Shown: one piece after another, positions 1 through 8,250 of the stretch
Numbering within the stretch: position 1 is the first letter of the stretch
Layout: each line of letters begins with the position of its first letter
Assembly (NCBI GenBank): GCA_016748015.1
Contig: JAAOMT010000515.1
Span: forward strand, 64,001 to 75,184
DNA from: Geosiphon pyriformis
Lineage: Eukaryota > Glomeromycota > Glomeromycetes > Archaeosporales > Geosiphonaceae
Length of the DNA stretch: 11,184 bases
Reading direction: 5' to 3'
Position numbers and translations under genes: made by a program
Notes under the pieces: model-generated
The model's input: only the letters and a program-made list of their open reading frames with translations
The model's database searches: none
Told to the model about the DNA's origin: nothing

Positions 1-141
1 GATTATTTTAATTGAATCGTGATATGTGATAATTGATTAAATAATAAATGATAATTTGAAATGATATTAATATACTAATGAATTATAGGAATTATAAGGG
101 TAATTTCATGCTAATTAATAGCTAAAATTCTACTGGTAACA
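1..141 (-). repeat. 3' LTR, first 141 bp only
   Basis: This stretch matches 8949-9089 base for base except at positions 19, 28, 63 and 136, all G here and A in the other copy. In element orientation it begins TGTTACC at 141, directly after the polypurine tract, as an LTR start should. It holds only the 5' part of U3; the rest lies beyond the left edge. The stop codon of ORF3 (122-124) lies inside it. Confidence 0.93.
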
Positions 142-829
142 TAATCTCCTCCTCAAGACTGAGCTCCGTCGAAGTCCAAGCACTATCTGTAATATTGAGA
201 TAGTGATCTAAAATAATTGAAGTAATCTGGTCTGAAAATTGTTGAAATTTCAGTTCTGTGAGTTTGCCAATGTGTTGGACTTTCATTGATTGCAGTATTG
301 GATTTTGTAGAACATTTTCACAAGTATTAAACAAATCATAGAGTCTAAAAGCTGCTCTAAGTTTGTAGCGAGTGTTTGTTGGTCCAGCTGCTGTTTTGAA
401 TTCATTGTAGATTTGTTTTTGTATAACTTCAGAAGTGAGATTTGTTGCTTCAAGTTCCAGTTTTCGTTCATAAAGTGTTTTTCTAATTTGAAAGTATTTA
501 TAGATAAGAGTGTGTTCATTGCTCTGTTCATTAAGAAGTAGTAGTAGTTTTTGTTGCATTGTAGCATCTGGTGGAATGTCAATAGGAGCAATTAGCAGAT
601 TTTCTTCTAGTGCCTGCTTCAAAAGTCTTGGTAATCTATTCTCAGAGTGACTTCTTGTTTCTCTTTTATAGGGGTGATAATTCTGTAAATGATTTGCTAC
701 TGGGGCTGTGGTTTCTTTCTGAATGTATTTAATTTGACTTCCATTAATTGTTATAGATAAGTCAGGGAGTGTTTTTAAGGCTAACATTAATTTTTGGGAT
801 ATTTGTTGAATATTTTGGGGAATAATCAT
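122..829 (-). CDS. Third ORF of the retrotransposon, 235 aa, unknown function
   Basis: This ORF runs from a true ATG (829-827) to TAG (124-122), in a different frame from gag-pol, and starts 143 bp past the last gag-pol stop. It occupies the place of env in retroviruses but shows no signal peptide, membrane segment or Cys-rich ectodomain, so there is no reason to call it an envelope protein. It looks soluble and mostly helical: Gln-rich near the start, a Lys/Arg/Glu-rich middle (about residues 110-150), an AGPTNTRYK segment near 150, and an acidic end. Its last six codons lie in the 3' LTR. It has no internal stop, unlike gag-pol, and a splice-acceptor-like sequence precedes it. I do not recognise the family. 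A nucleic-acid-binding or capsid-related role is possible but unsupported. Confidence 0.75.
   Translation of the reverse strand: MIIPQNIQQISQKLMLALKTLPDLSITINGSQIKYIQKETTAPVANHLQNYHPYKRETRSHSENRLPRLLKQALEENLLIAPIDIPPDATMQQKLLLLLNEQSNEHTLIYKYFQIRKTLYERKLELEATNLTSEVIQKQIYNEFKTAAGPTNTRYKLRAAFRLYDLFNTCENVLQNPILQSMKVQHIGKLTELKFQQFSDQITSIILDHYLNITDSAWTSTELSLEEEIMLPVEF
145..154 (-). promoter_or_regulatory. Polypurine tract (plus-strand DNA primer)
   Basis: The minus strand reads GAGGAGGAGA followed by TTA and then the LTR start TGTTACC. An RNase H-resistant purine run immediately upstream of the 3' LTR is the normal primer for plus-strand synthesis in LTR retroelements. Here the run also encodes the Glu-Glu-Glu-Ile stretch near the end of ORF3, so the site is both coding and cis-acting. 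Confidence 0.85.
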
Positions 830-835
830 GATAAA

Positions 836-868
836 ATTGACTAATTATGAAAAGAGAGAATAAAGAAA
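836..868 (-). promoter_or_regulatory. Candidate 3' splice acceptor before ORF3
   Basis: Between gag-pol (ends 973) and ORF3 (starts 829) the minus strand carries a pyrimidine-rich run (about 868-848), then ATAATTAG with the AG at 842-841, then 11 bases to the ORF3 ATG. This matches the layout of a 3' splice site and would allow ORF3 to be read from a spliced subgenomic RNA, as env is in retroviruses. A possible donor is GGTGAGC in the leader (8313-8307). The rest of 830-972 is T/G-rich on the plus strand and shows nothing else. Confidence 0.4.
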
Positions 869-972
869 ATTATTTTTTGGATATGGAGTTTTTATTTGTT
901 TTTGGGTTTGGGTGTTTTGTAATTATTTACTATTTTTGTCTTTGTGTTTTTAGTATAGAATTATTGTAAAAT

Positions 973-2415
973 TTAAGTGTTCAAGTTTGGTTGTTGTTTT
1001 ATTATAATTATTGATTCTAAATTTCGAGGAATATCTTCAGGATTAATTAAAGGGGAATGTGTACCAATTTGTGGAATTAATAGTTCAGAATTGTTTCTGG
1101 AATGATAGTGTTTCAGTCTGTCTCCATGTGCAACTTTTGCTAATATTTTGTTATCAAGTCTTAACTTATATGATCTATTGCCTAGAATTTCGTAAATATA
1201 AAATGGTCCATCCCATTTGTTTTCAAATTTCCCACTCCATTGTTTTTCAGCCTTAGTTCTGTGTAAGAGAACTTTATTTCCAACTTTAAATTCATTGGTA
1301 ATAGATGGTAATTTGTTGTTATGTCTTTCTTTTTGTTGAGCTTGGGAATGTTCAATATGAGCTGCTGCTATTCTTCTTTTTTCTTCCAATGTACTAAGAA
1401 GAGTGTAGGCTCTTCTTTGGAGTGTCTCTTGAAAGTTTTCTTCATTGATTGGTTGCACTGGGTATGTTTCCACTGTGAAATTAATTGGTAATGTTGCTGT
1501 CCTTCCATAAGTAAGATCAAATGGTATGTGTTTCGTAGTATCTTGTTTTAGTGTTCTGTATGCTAGTAACACTGATGGAATAAAGATATCTCATTCCTGT
1601 TCAAAGTCTGTTGAGACTTTGGCTAAAGATTCACACAATATTCTGTTGAAACGTTCTACAAGTTCATTTGTTTGAAGGTGATAAGATGATGATAGAAGTC
1701 TTTTGACATTGAACCATTCACAAATTTCTTGTATCAAGTTGTTCACAAAATGTGTTCCTTGATCAGATAAGAGTTCAATTGGGCATTCATGTCTACAGAT
1801 AATGTCTTCATAGATGAATTTTGCTACTGATTTTGCATCTGCTCTTTGGATGGCTCTAGCTTCAGGCCATTTGGTAAGATAATCCACTGCAACTGCAATA
1901 TAACAATTTCCTTGGGTTGTGATAAGTAATGGTCTGACTAAATCAATTCCAACTCTGTCAAAAGGTTGTCCAACTTTGATTGGATTTAAAGGTTCTGTGG
2001 GACGAGTTCCTCCTCTTCTTTGGCAGTTATCACAAGATTCTACATATTGTTGAATGTCTTTTTGCATGTGAGGCCAAAAATAATGTTCAAGGGTTTTTTG
2101 AATTGTTTCCTCTTTTCCCAAGTGTGCTGAAGACAGATCTGTGTACATGTTGTATAAAATTGTTTCTTTTTCATTCTCTTGTACTAATCTGAGTGGCTGG
2201 TTTGGTTTTCTGTGATTTTTATAATAAATTTTGTTCTGGTGTATGAAATATTGTTTTAATTGGTGTTGTAAGCGGTGTTTTTCACTTGGAGACCAGTTTT
2301 CTGGCATGGTAAGGGTCTCCAAATAATTTTTAAGATTGCTGTAGTTTCTGGGATCTATTCTTGTTTGGTTATTTTGTTGGTAAGTTGGTAAGTTGTGGTA
2401 GAATTGTTGTTGGTA
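973..2415 (-). pseudogene. Integrase region of pol (zinc-binding, DDE core, GPY/F tail), broken
   Basis: Two open blocks (2322-1591 and 1572-973) lie in one frame, separated by TGA at 1593-1591; the preceding stop is TAA at 2418-2416. In the first block the zinc-binding motif reads Y60...H67...C97xxC100. The first ligand, normally His, appears as Tyr. The catalytic triad is present: D127 (GID), D187 (SDQGTHF) and E223 (VERF), with exactly 35 residues between the last two, giving the classic D,D(35)E. After the TGA come LLAYRT and, near the end, a GPY/F-type tail (W-D-G-P-F-Y). The enzyme would insert the cDNA into host DNA. There is no chromodomain. The frame ends at TAA 975-973, which may be the genuine end of pol. 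Confidence 0.93.
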
Positions 2416-2883
2416 TTAATCTTGTCTCATTCTTGAGAGGCTATCAACATTGGTATGTAGTTTTCCTGGTTTGTGGTGTACAATATATCTGTAGTCTGCT
2501 AGGAAGTCATTCCATTGAGACTGTTTGGTACTTTGTTTAGTTTTCTTTTTATTGAGCCATTTGAGGCCAATGTTGTCCATTATTATGTCAAATTCTTTTC
2601 CATTTTTCAGATATTGTTGAAAATGTTTAAGAGCCCAAATAACTGCAGCAGCTTCTAATTCAGTTGAGCCATATTTGAGTTCTGTTGGCTTGAGTGTTCT
2701 GCTGGCATAGACAATAACTTGTTCTTGGCCATTTTCATCTAATTGTGATAAGATGGCACCAAATGCTATGTGTGAGATATCAGTGGCTAATTGGAATCGT
2801 TTGTTGAAGTCTGAATAAGCAAGAACTGGGGCTGTTGTCAATTTTGTTTTGAAAATTTCAAAAGCTTTTTGTTGTTCTTCAGT
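2416..2883 (-). pseudogene. RNase H region of pol
   Basis: The Ty3/Gypsy RNase H follows RT in the same frame, after a TAG at 2886-2884 that breaks the connection (context Y-K-stop-TEEQ). Visible hallmarks are the TAPVLAYSDF lead-in, TDIS with the first Asp, AFGAILSQ, YASRTL, the ELEAAAVIWALKHF helix with the catalytic Glu, IMDNIGLKWL with another Asp (families usually have TDH here), and a DSLSR end. It would remove the RNA strand from the RNA/DNA hybrid during cDNA synthesis. The open block ends at TAA 2418-2416, and an Asn/Gln/Tyr-rich linker of about 30 codons then leads into integrase. Confidence 0.92.
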
Positions 2884-3933
2884 CTATTTGTATGGTATGT
2901 TTTTGTTGGTAAGATAATTGAGTGGTTTGGCAATTTCTGAGAATCCTTTTATGAATTTTCAATAGTAAGAGGCTAATCCCACAAATCCTTTTAGTTCTGT
3001 AGTATTTCTGGGAGTTTGAAAGTTTTTGACAGCATTGATTGTTTCTGGATTTGGTTTGATTCCATCTTTACTAACTATGTGTCCAAAAAAGATCAAACTT
3101 GTTTTTCCAAAGTGACATTTCTCAATATTTAACGTTAATCCTGCTTTCCGTAATCATTGAAAAACTTCTCGCAAGTGAATAATATAGACTTCAAAGCTTG
3201 GTGAGTATACATCAGTATCATCAAGATAAACAACTACTGATTGCCACAAGAGCCCTTCATAGACAACATCCATGAGTTGCTGAAATGTTGCTGGTGCATT
3301 GCAAAGTCCAAAAGGCATAACATTAAACTCATAATTTTCTTCTTGAGTAGTGAATGCTGTTTTGGGTCTATCTTTTGGGTCCATTTCGACTTGCTAGTAT
3401 CCACTTTCCAGGTCTAAAGTTGAAAAGAACTTGGCTTTTCCCAGAGCATCTAGCATGTCATCAATTCTTGGAAGAGGATAGGCATCTCTGATTATAACAC
3501 TATTCAGTTGTCTATAATCAACACAGAATCTAATTTTTCCGTTTTTCTTTTTAACCAAAACTACTGGTGAGGCCCAAGGACTTCTTGATGGTTGAATCAA
3601 TCCGTTATTGAGCATTCTTTGGACCTCTTTTCTGATAAATTAGTGGCTGGCAAGTGGCACTCGATAAGCTTGTTGACGTTTTGGTAGAGCATCTCCTGTA
3701 TGGATCTGATGTTGAACAATATTTGTTTTTCCCAAGTCATTGTTGTCTTTTGCAAATATATCTGCAAATTCAGCTATCAATTGTTTCAATTGTCTTTGTT
3801 GTTGAGGTTCTAAGGGACCCATATTGATTCGAGAAAGTTTTTCTTCCAACAAGTGGTAGTTTTCAGTAGTGGGAATGATATTTGGATTTAGGAGTAGAGT
3901 GTGCTTTATAATTTCGATAAAATTAGAGACAAT
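2884..3933 (-). pseudogene. Reverse transcriptase region of pol, five internal stops
   Basis: The frame continues from the dUTPase. It is cut by TAA 3642-3640, TAG 3396-3394, TGA 3156-3154, TGA 2961-2959 and TAG 2886-2884. Typical RT blocks are all visible in order: a short linker with [53 protein letters not shown]; the DLESGY block, where a stop replaces the usual Trp; YEFNVMPFGLCNAPATFQ; and the catalytic YLDD at 3228-3217. The thumb and connection follow (KCHFGK, FFGHIVS, LASYY-stop-KF). Several stops fall at residues that are Trp or Arg in relatives (SGYWQ, YYRKF, WTEEQ). The copy is dead as an enzyme, yet YLDD is preserved. Confidence 0.94.
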
Positions 3934-4887
3934 TTAAGGGTTTTCATCTTGAAAGATATTGTTGTGTATGATTCCAATTTCTAATTTGTTTAATAAAACA
4001 ATAAGGTAATTATTGGGGTTGTAGAATGTAACTCGAAATTTTTTCATTCCTTTGGGAATATAAACGTTTGGAATTGATATTTCGTGCTTCAAACAGATTT
4101 GTTCATTAGATTCAAAGATTTGTTGTGTAGTGATGGGTTTTGAGCAAGTGTAAATTTCGTGATGTTCTCCAAAAGGTGAAATGGTAATTGGCTGAGGAAG
4201 TTGAAGAATCTGGTGAGATTCATTTTGTGTATTAAGAACTATGTTTACTGAAACTGTAAATTGTCCAGTTGAACCAAAACCTTGAGTTCCTCTTTCACTT
4301 TTTCCTAATTGTTCTCTGTTGTTTACTGATTGTAAACCCGAAATGTTGATTAAGAGTAAGTAAATTGCTTGAGCAATTTTTTCAGCATGTTCAATTTTGA
4401 ATGGTTTGTCTGTCTCATTCTGTAACATGATGGTAATGTCTTCAGTGTATCCTGCATCTATAACTCCTCCTCTAATATTGATTCTTTTGCTTGCCAATGA
4501 TGATCTGGAGGCAATTTGAACCATTGCTCCTGGTGGAATTTCAAGAGCAATTTTTAGATTGATTTTTGTCAAAGACTTTGGTTGAAGAATCAAAGTATCT
4601 TTTCCTGAGTATCTCAAGTCATATTCAGCATCAATTTTGTGTGCTTTTTCTGGTCTGATTCCTTGGCCATGGTTGTCAAAATATTTAAGTTGTAGAGGTG
4701 GTTGCTTTTCAAGAAGATAGATGGGAGTGGTTGGTAGTTCTTCTACTTGTTCAGATACTCCAAATTCGATTTCATTTTCATCATTCTCATCTGGCAAAGG
4801 AATGCTAAGAGCATAACATTCTAAACACCATTGGTCATCACAAGGCATAACACATTCTTCACACAATTGAATGTTCATTTGCTCTAA
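3934..4887 (-). pseudogene. dUTPase domain inside pol
   Basis: A trimeric-type dUTPase (dUTP to dUMP plus pyrophosphate) is embedded between the Cys-rich domain and RT. The open block begins at ATG 4878 but is in frame with its neighbours, entered after TGA 4890-4888 and left at TAA 3936-3934, so it was part of the polyprotein. Within its 314 codons the five motifs are in order: motif 1 DAEYDL (83-88), motif 2 ASRSSLA (123-129), motif 3 GVIDAGYTEDI (138-148), motif 4 around EKIAQAIYL (167-174) and motif 5 RGTQGFGSTG (196-205). Key Asp, Tyr and Ser residues remain. The first 25 residues finish the preceding Cys-rich region. Residues 206-314 form a further beta-rich spacer ending like the PR-RT spacer of other Gypsy elements (FYNPNNY, LEIGIIH). 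The Glu residues in motifs 1 and 3 sit where Gly is usual. Confidence 0.92.
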
Positions 4888-5517
4888 TCATTGAATTTGA
4901 GCTTCTTTGGTCGGATATGTGTGGCTTGCAATTTGGTGGTAGGTTTCTACTTCATCTTCATAATCAAATCCAGCTAATTCTATAGTGTACTTAATATATT
5001 CAGCTTCTTTCATTTGGCAGATATCTTCTTGAATGGCTCCATTGATTAATGCCATTGCTAGGTCAAAAATCATTTCAGCATCATGAGGGTAGTGGTAAAG
5101 TTTATTAAGAGCACTGTTGTATGCTGCATCAAATAGTGTCCCTCTTCTGACTTTTTCCGAAATTGATAGAGCATATTGACAGGTTTGATTACATACTCCT
5201 CCTCTTATTGCTACATCAATCCAATTGCATTCTTCTGGTAGTATTTCTCCACATGTAAGACAAGATGTGCTGTCCCATTTTCCACTTCTTTTTGGAGATC
5301 CAAATCGTTCTCTATGGCATGCTTTGCAAAAGTAACAGGTACGAGTTTCATATTCCTCTTCTGGAGAAATACATGCTCCCATTGATGAAAGTTTTTTGTT
5401 GCAATCTTTGCATTTGAGTGGAATATAGAGTGGTTGTTTTTGTGGTTCTGGTGTGGAATATCTAACTTTTTTCCATCTCCTTGATTCTTTAAAAATTTCT
5501 TGTTCAGTTTCTTCAGC
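4888..5517 (-). pseudogene. Cys-rich (multiple CxxC) domain of pol, unknown family
   Basis: This part of the polyprotein lies between the protease linker (TGA 5520-5518) and the dUTPase block (TGA 4890-4888). Before and after the internal Met at 5382 it shows CKDC, CYFCKAC, CLTCGE and CNQTC, and the pattern continues past the TGA with LCEEC, PCDDQWC and LECY at the start of the next block. The pairs suggest two or three zinc-ribbon or treble-clef-like folds. They are followed by an acidic helical part (YNSALNKLYHYPHDAEMIF) without cysteines. The domain is distinct from the gag CCHC knuckle. I do not recognise it as any standard retroelement domain. Zinc binding is inferred from spacing only; nucleic acid or protein contact is equally possible. 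Confidence 0.7.
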
Positions 5518-6245
5518 TCAATTGGATGTTGATCCAAGAGCCATGTAGGTTTCAGTAAGTGGCATTTCTTTCTCCTCTTCAAATTCAAATACTGGAGCTT
5601 TTTCTGATCGTTTGTTAAAGGTACCACAGGTTGCAGGTACTATAGTATATTGTCTTTGGTATGAGATTTTAAGTTCTTGAGTTTCCCAGTTCAGATTTGC
5701 ATTGGCCTTGAGAAGCCAATCATTTCTGACTAGAGCTTGGTATTAGGGTGCATCCATAACAAGAACTTTAACTAGAATGGTGATTCCATCAATTGAAAAA
5801 GAGAAATCATCAATTTCTCCTACTGGAGTCTTTTTCATATCATCAGCTGTGACAATAACTGTTTGAGCTGGTCTGTCTACGTTTTGTTTGAGTTGTTGCA
5901 TCAGCTGATAAGTGATGATACTTTCAGCTGATCCACTATCTAAGATTAAGCGTATGGGTTTTCCTTTTACTATAGCTTCTGTGTACATGGCAGTAATTGC
6001 TTTCTGTTCATTGACTGCTGCATTACTAAGCAGAAATGGTGATTCATTTGCCTCAAATTCAAATGGAAATATATCTGACAGATTAGCATTTTGGGCAATT
6101 TGAGCTGGGGAAATGGTGTGGTTGGAAGAATTTGATCTTGGTGCTGTAATTTCACCTTTAGTTTGTTGAAAATCCGATTCCTCTGGTATTGTGAGATAAC
6201 TGGGTTGAGTGTAATAGTGATTGGGTCTTTGCTGGCCCAAATTTC
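5518..6245 (-). pseudogene. Aspartic protease region of pol
   Basis: The open block 6240-5743 lies in a different frame from gag. The active-site triplet D-S-G (5940-5932) sits in RLILDSGSAES and is followed by TYQLMQQL, the usual layout of a retropepsin-like protease. Ahead of it is a low-complexity linker rich in Asn, Ser and Gln. A TAA at 5745-5743 cuts the domain right after VLVMDAP; the same frame continues with YQALV and NDWLL, the normal end of such proteases, and an acidic linker up to TGA 5520-5518. The enzyme would cleave the gag-pol precursor. The first codon of the open block is TTG, so this is not a true start; entry was from gag through a frame change near 6246-6258. Confidence 0.88.
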
Positions 6246-8111
6246 GGGAACCAACTGGTTATTTGGATTGATTCTGTTGTGGTTATTCTGCAATTGATTT
6301 TGGGGTGTGGATTGGTTATGTTAAACCAATCTTCTTGCTGGTACTTGATATTGTTGAGTGGGTGGTGTCTAATATGGCTGAATTGGTAAAGGTTGCTGAT
6401 ATTGTTGCTGCATTGATTGTGGAGCTGGTGGATAGTAACTGTTTTGATTTTGTGGTCTTGGTGAATAATAAGTTGGTGGTGGAGATTGGTAATAGAATTG
6501 TTGTGGTGAAGAGTAACGTTGATTACTCCTGTTTTGTTGGTCTCTTTGTAATTTTCTACAATCTCATTTCCAGTGCCCTGGAATTCCACAATAATGACAA
6601 TTTTGAGATTGGTTGTTGGATGATGATCCAAAATTGTTTTGGTTGTGTCATTGTAGGGGTTGATATCTTTGCGGTTGTTGTTGCTATTGTTGTTGGTTTG
6701 TAAAGTAGCTTTCAACTTTTTGTGTGAGTTGGTCTATCTTTTTTTCAGCTGCTGAGCTGGTTTCTCCAATTGCAAGGTTTACAAGCTTGGTGTGATTTGC
6801 TTCTTCCATTGTCATTTCATAGCTTTTTGCATGTCTAATAGCAGTTGCTAAGTCTGCTGGAGCATGTAGATAGACTTTCTTAATTAGTTTGTCTTTTAAC
6901 CCTGCTATAAACTAATCCAGAACTTGAGCATCAGAATAGTAGTCATTGGTTTCCAATTGTCAGATTCGTCTGAGAAGTTTGTTAAATCTTCCAAGATAGG
7001 TCATAACAGATTCAGATGTTTCTTGTTTGATATTGCGAAAGCAGTTTCTGAGAGTGATAGAGATATTGTTGTTGGTGAATTGTTGTAGAAAAGCATCTTT
7101 GAATGCTTGCCAGTTTTCAAATGGTTCTTCTAAATTTTCAAACCATTCTCCTGCTGTTCCTTGGAGAAAGTAGGGAATTGCTTTGAGCATTTTTGCTGCA
7201 ATCCAACCATTTACATCTCCTGCTTTTTGAACTTTGTCAAGCCATTCTTGGGGACTGATATCATTGTTTTCACCAGTAAATTCTGGGATTTTTGCAATGT
7301 AAGCAGTTGTCATTTCTTCTTCGTTTTCTGGAATTTCTTCTGGTTCTGATTCAGTTTCTTTACTTTCCAAGCTTTCTGAGTGATTACTTTCGTTTTCCTG
7401 TAAGTAATCAATGATATTGGCACTTGTTGATATTGGTTCCTGTTGTTGAGTAGGATTTCTAAGTGACTAAAAATTTTCTGGTCTGGAGAAATGGCTAAGT
7501 GGTAAACTTGGTGTTTGTGGTTGAACAAGTGAAATTGGAAATGGTGTAATAGAAAGTGGTAATTTGATACTGGTTCCTTGTTCAGGTGTTTGCAAGTGTT
7601 TAGCAGTTGTCTTTTGTAGTGTTGGAGTGTTTGGAGTGGTTCTTGAGTATTGCTTCAATCTTTGTTTGCCTTTATTGCTTGTTTCTGTCTCTGAGTCAAA
7701 GTCAAAAAAGTATTTAGACTGTACTGGGTATTTTTCTTTACAATGCTTAATAATATTAAAATTAAGTTCTTGGAAGTAGGTAACAAGTGTTTCACTGTTT
7801 AGGTCTTCTGTTCCCAAATGTGAATAATGCACTAAATTATTGTAGAGGTTACTTCTAACTTCTGAAACGTTGTAGTTTCCAAAAAGATAATTGTTGATGT
7901 GGTTTTCAATATATTGGTATACTAATTTCTTTACAATTTCAATTCCATCTGGAATGTTGAATCTTTGCTTGCAGTGGATGTAAATTGACTGGTAATACTC
8001 TAAAGTTGCTGTGTCTGGTGTGGTCACTACTTTGAATTTGTTGTTTCTGTGTTATTTCCGTGGAAGAGCACCAAATGTTACTGGAGGTTTTTGGTCTCTT
8101 TTCTTAAACAT
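6246..8111 (-). pseudogene. Gag polyprotein (novel N-terminal region, capsid, CCHC knuckle), nine stops
   Basis: I place the start at ATG 8111-8109 (MFKKRDQKPP). The frame is broken after 19 codons by TAA 8054-8052, then by TAG 7469-7467, TGA 6962-6960, TAG 6914-6912, TAG 6686-6684, TGA 6650-6648, TGA 6566-6564, TAG 6371-6369 and TAA 6323-6321. All are in one frame. Order: an N-terminal helical region of roughly 130-200 residues with no family I recognise (TATLEYYQSIYIHCKQRF onward), a Pro/Ser/Thr then Glu-rich linker, a Retrotrans_gag-type capsid (WLDKVQKAGDVNGW, AGEWFENLE, FKDAFLQQF, YLGRFNKLLRR), a Gln-rich tract, and a CCHC zinc knuckle at 6599-6558 (CHYC, GIPGH, final C) whose residue before Asp-Cys is a stop. 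A Gln/Pro/Tyr-rich tail follows. It would form the particle and bind genomic RNA. Confidence 0.88.
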
Positions 8112-8250
8112 TGTTAATATCTGTTTGTTGTGAATTCACGTTTTCTAGAAGTAGTTAAACCTCCAATAACTGAATTTATCTTCAAATTATCTCCTATAAT
8201 TTGAACTGCTGGGCTTATAAGTGGAATGGCCAATTCCATGCCAGTTGCTT

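Noticed and set aside
122-829. Envelope glycoprotein
   Set aside because: Only the position fits. There is no signal peptide, membrane anchor, cleavage site or Cys pattern.
5211-5627. 138-codon minus-strand ORF rich in Lys, Asn and His
   Set aside because: It is a shifted-frame shadow of the Cys-rich domain, which is the frame continuous with protease and dUTPase.
6305-6703. 132-codon plus-strand ORF rich in Val/Ile/Leu, resembling a membrane protein
   Set aside because: It is the reverse complement of the Gln/Asn/Pro-rich gag tail and zinc knuckle. Poly-Gln codons read backwards give Leu/Val/Cys-rich frames.
6158-6715. 185-codon minus-strand ORF rich in Asn, His and Ile
   Set aside because: It is in a shifted frame over the gag tail; the CCHC knuckle and the gag stops belong to the other frame.
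7467-8027. Start of gag at 8027
   Set aside because: The codon there is GTG and the frame continues upstream through a TAA to an ATG at 8111 in a better position; GTG starts are not expected in a fungal nuclear gene.
973-8111. A reassigned genetic code or systematic stop readthrough to explain in-frame stops in gag-pol
   Set aside because: All three stop codons occur, and motif contexts call for different residues (Trp at SGY-stop-Q, Arg at YY-stop-K). The LINE next door also shows mutational stops, while ORF3 uses TAG as a plain terminator. Decay explains it better.
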